Shown: in pieces, positions 63,111 to 64,000 of the stretch | Position numbering within the stretch: position 1 is the first letter of the stretch | Layout: every line of letters begins with the position of its first letter | Assembly (NCBI RefSeq): GCF_000708595.2 | Contig: NZ_JARP01000002.1 | Location: 620,001 to 684,000 of the forward strand | Source: Flavobacterium sp. KJJ | Lineage (GTDB): Bacteria; Bacteroidota; Bacteroidia; Flavobacteriales; Flavobacteriaceae | DNA: 64,000 nucleotides | Reading direction: 5' to 3' | Made by a program: the position numbers and the translations under genes | The notes under the pieces: model-generated | Seen by the model: only the letters and a program-made list of their open reading frames with translations | Databases searched by the model: none | Told to the model about the DNA's origin: nothing

Positions 63111-64000
63111 ATGAAAAGAAATTATAAAATACTTATAGCCGTATTATGCTTGTCAGTAACATTGTTTGCATTTAAACTAAATGCTGATAAGTCTGAGGAT
63201 CCGGACCCGAATAGAGATAAAACACTTTTAGAATTGCTTGCGTTTGTTATTGAAAAAGGACATTATAGTCCGGCTGAAATAAACGATGAATTTTCTAAAG
63301 GAATTTTTAAAGATTATATTGATGCGCTGGATCCTTCTAAAAGATTCTTTCTTCAGTCTGATATTGATGAATTTAAGCAATATGAGCTTCAGTTAGATGA
63401 TCAGTTTTTGAATAAAGACTTAACGTTTTTTAATCTTACTTATACAAGATTGATGAAACGTATGGAAGAAAGCAAAAAACGATATAAGACTATTTTAGCA
63501 CAGCCTTTCAACTATAATGTTGATGAGACTTTTAATGCTGATTATGAGCATCTTCCTTATGCTAAAAATGCAACGGAAATTAACGAAAGATGGAGAAAAC
63601 AAATCAAATTATCTACTCTTTCTTCACTTGTTACCAAACAAAAATTAGAAGAAGATAAAAAGAAAGCAGATCCAGCTTACAAAGAAAAATCTTTTGAAAC
63701 TTTAGAGAAAGAAACGCGTGAAAGCTCTTTAAAATCTTTGGATGATAATTTTAGTCTGATTAAAGATTTAAATAAAGGAGATTGGTTCTCTGTGTATGTT
63801 AATTCGATTATGACACGTTTTGATCCGCATACAAGTTATTTTGCACCAGAGGAAAAAGATCGTTTTGATGTAAATATCAGTGGAAAATTAGAAGGAATCG
63901 GAGCCAGATTAACTAAGAAAAATGACTTTACTCAAATTGACGAATTAATTTCTGGCGGTCCAGCTTGGAAAGGAAAACAACTTGAGGCAGGTGATTTAAT
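63111..64000 (+). CDS. Carboxy-terminal processing protease (Prc/Tsp-like), 3' end beyond window
   Basis: A reading frame open from 63090 (ATG) or 63111 (ATG) to the window end, so at least 296 residues are visible. After a membrane or signal segment (ILIAVLCLSVTLFAFKLNAD) comes the long helical N-terminal domain (LDPSKRFFLQSDIDEF, residues 68-83), and a PDZ domain starts near the end (SGKLEGIGARLTKKND). This is the Prc/tail-specific protease layout, in which Ser-Lys catalysis lies further downstream. The catalytic part is outside this window. Confidence 0.87.
   Translation, partial: MKRNYKILIAVLCLSVTLFAFKLNADKSEDPDPNRDKTLLELLAFVIEKGHYSPAEINDEFSKGIFKDYIDALDPSKRFFLQSDIDEFKQYELQLDDQFLNKDLTFFNLTYTRLMKRMEESKKRYKTILAQPFNYNVDETFNADYEHLPYAKNATEINERWRKQIKLSTLSSLVTKQKLEEDKKKADPAYKEKSFETLEKETRESSLKSLDDNFSLIKDLNKGDWFSVYVNSIMTRFDPHTSYFAPEEKDRFDVNISGKLEGIGARLTKKNDFTQIDELISGGPAWKGKQLEAGDL

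Overview
The window is AT-rich chromosomal DNA of a Flavobacterium-like member of the Bacteroidota. The evidence is a SusC/SusD polysaccharide utilisation locus (PUL), a type IX secretion C-terminal domain, a mevalonate pathway, type III pantothenate kinase (CoaX), -7 promoter elements of the TAnnTTTG type with few Shine-Dalgarno sites, and many short inverted repeats between genes. No transposase, integrase, prophage, CRISPR array or rRNA operon is visible. Several genes carry false upstream starts created by intergenic repeats, and I have moved those starts inward.

Layout. 1-9.5 kb: small housekeeping and unknown genes (YjbR-like, DUF4260, GNAT, cyclase, HemW, RuvC, a flippase-like protein with a family 2 glycosyltransferase, a TTG-start lipoprotein, DUF456, DUF937, a pseudouridine synthase). 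9.8-14.1 kb: isoprenoid block (UbiA-type prenyltransferase, DUF502, mevalonate kinase, diphosphomevalonate decarboxylase) interrupted by a toxin-antitoxin pair whose toxin is frameshifted. 14.2-17.4 kb: TspO, HAD phosphatase, HI0933-type flavoprotein, glycerophosphodiesterase. 17.4-38.1 kb: a complete alpha-glucan (starch/maltodextrin) PUL. On the minus strand it has a LacI regulator, MFS sugar transporter, beta-phosphoglucomutase, GH65 phosphorylase, GH97 and two GH13 enzymes. On the plus strand it has SusC, SusD, a SusE-like lipoprotein and a large GH13 amylase exported by type IX secretion. Surface amylase and SusCD should bind, cut and import glucan; GH13 and GH97 enzymes trim it in the periplasm; the MFS carrier brings maltose in; GH65 and beta-phosphoglucomutase convert it to glucose and glucose 6-phosphate.

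38.2-41.2 kb: an MHS-type MFS transporter with a small membrane partner, then a 379-bp unit present twice in tandem downstream of tRNA-Phe. Each unit carries a GIY-YIG nuclease gene, a damaged copy of the tRNA 3' end and a copy of the tRNA terminator. This is the most unusual structure in the window. 41.2-48.2 kb: CoaX, an outer-membrane protein, LptC, a CorC/CNNM-type protein and a PpiD-like isomerase. 48.2-50.6 kb: a GYDIA-type GHMP kinase and HMG-CoA reductase, a second mevalonate block. 50.7-58.0 kb: a dipeptidyl peptidase IV-like enzyme, two POT peptide transporters, and three thioredoxin-fold proteins of which the last two have lost the CxxC active site. 58-64 kb: ComEC, an NlpC/P60 lipoprotein, LpxB, a small membrane protein, SurE, and the start of a carboxy-terminal processing protease that runs off the window.

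All family assignments were made by reading motifs and lengths; no database search was run.
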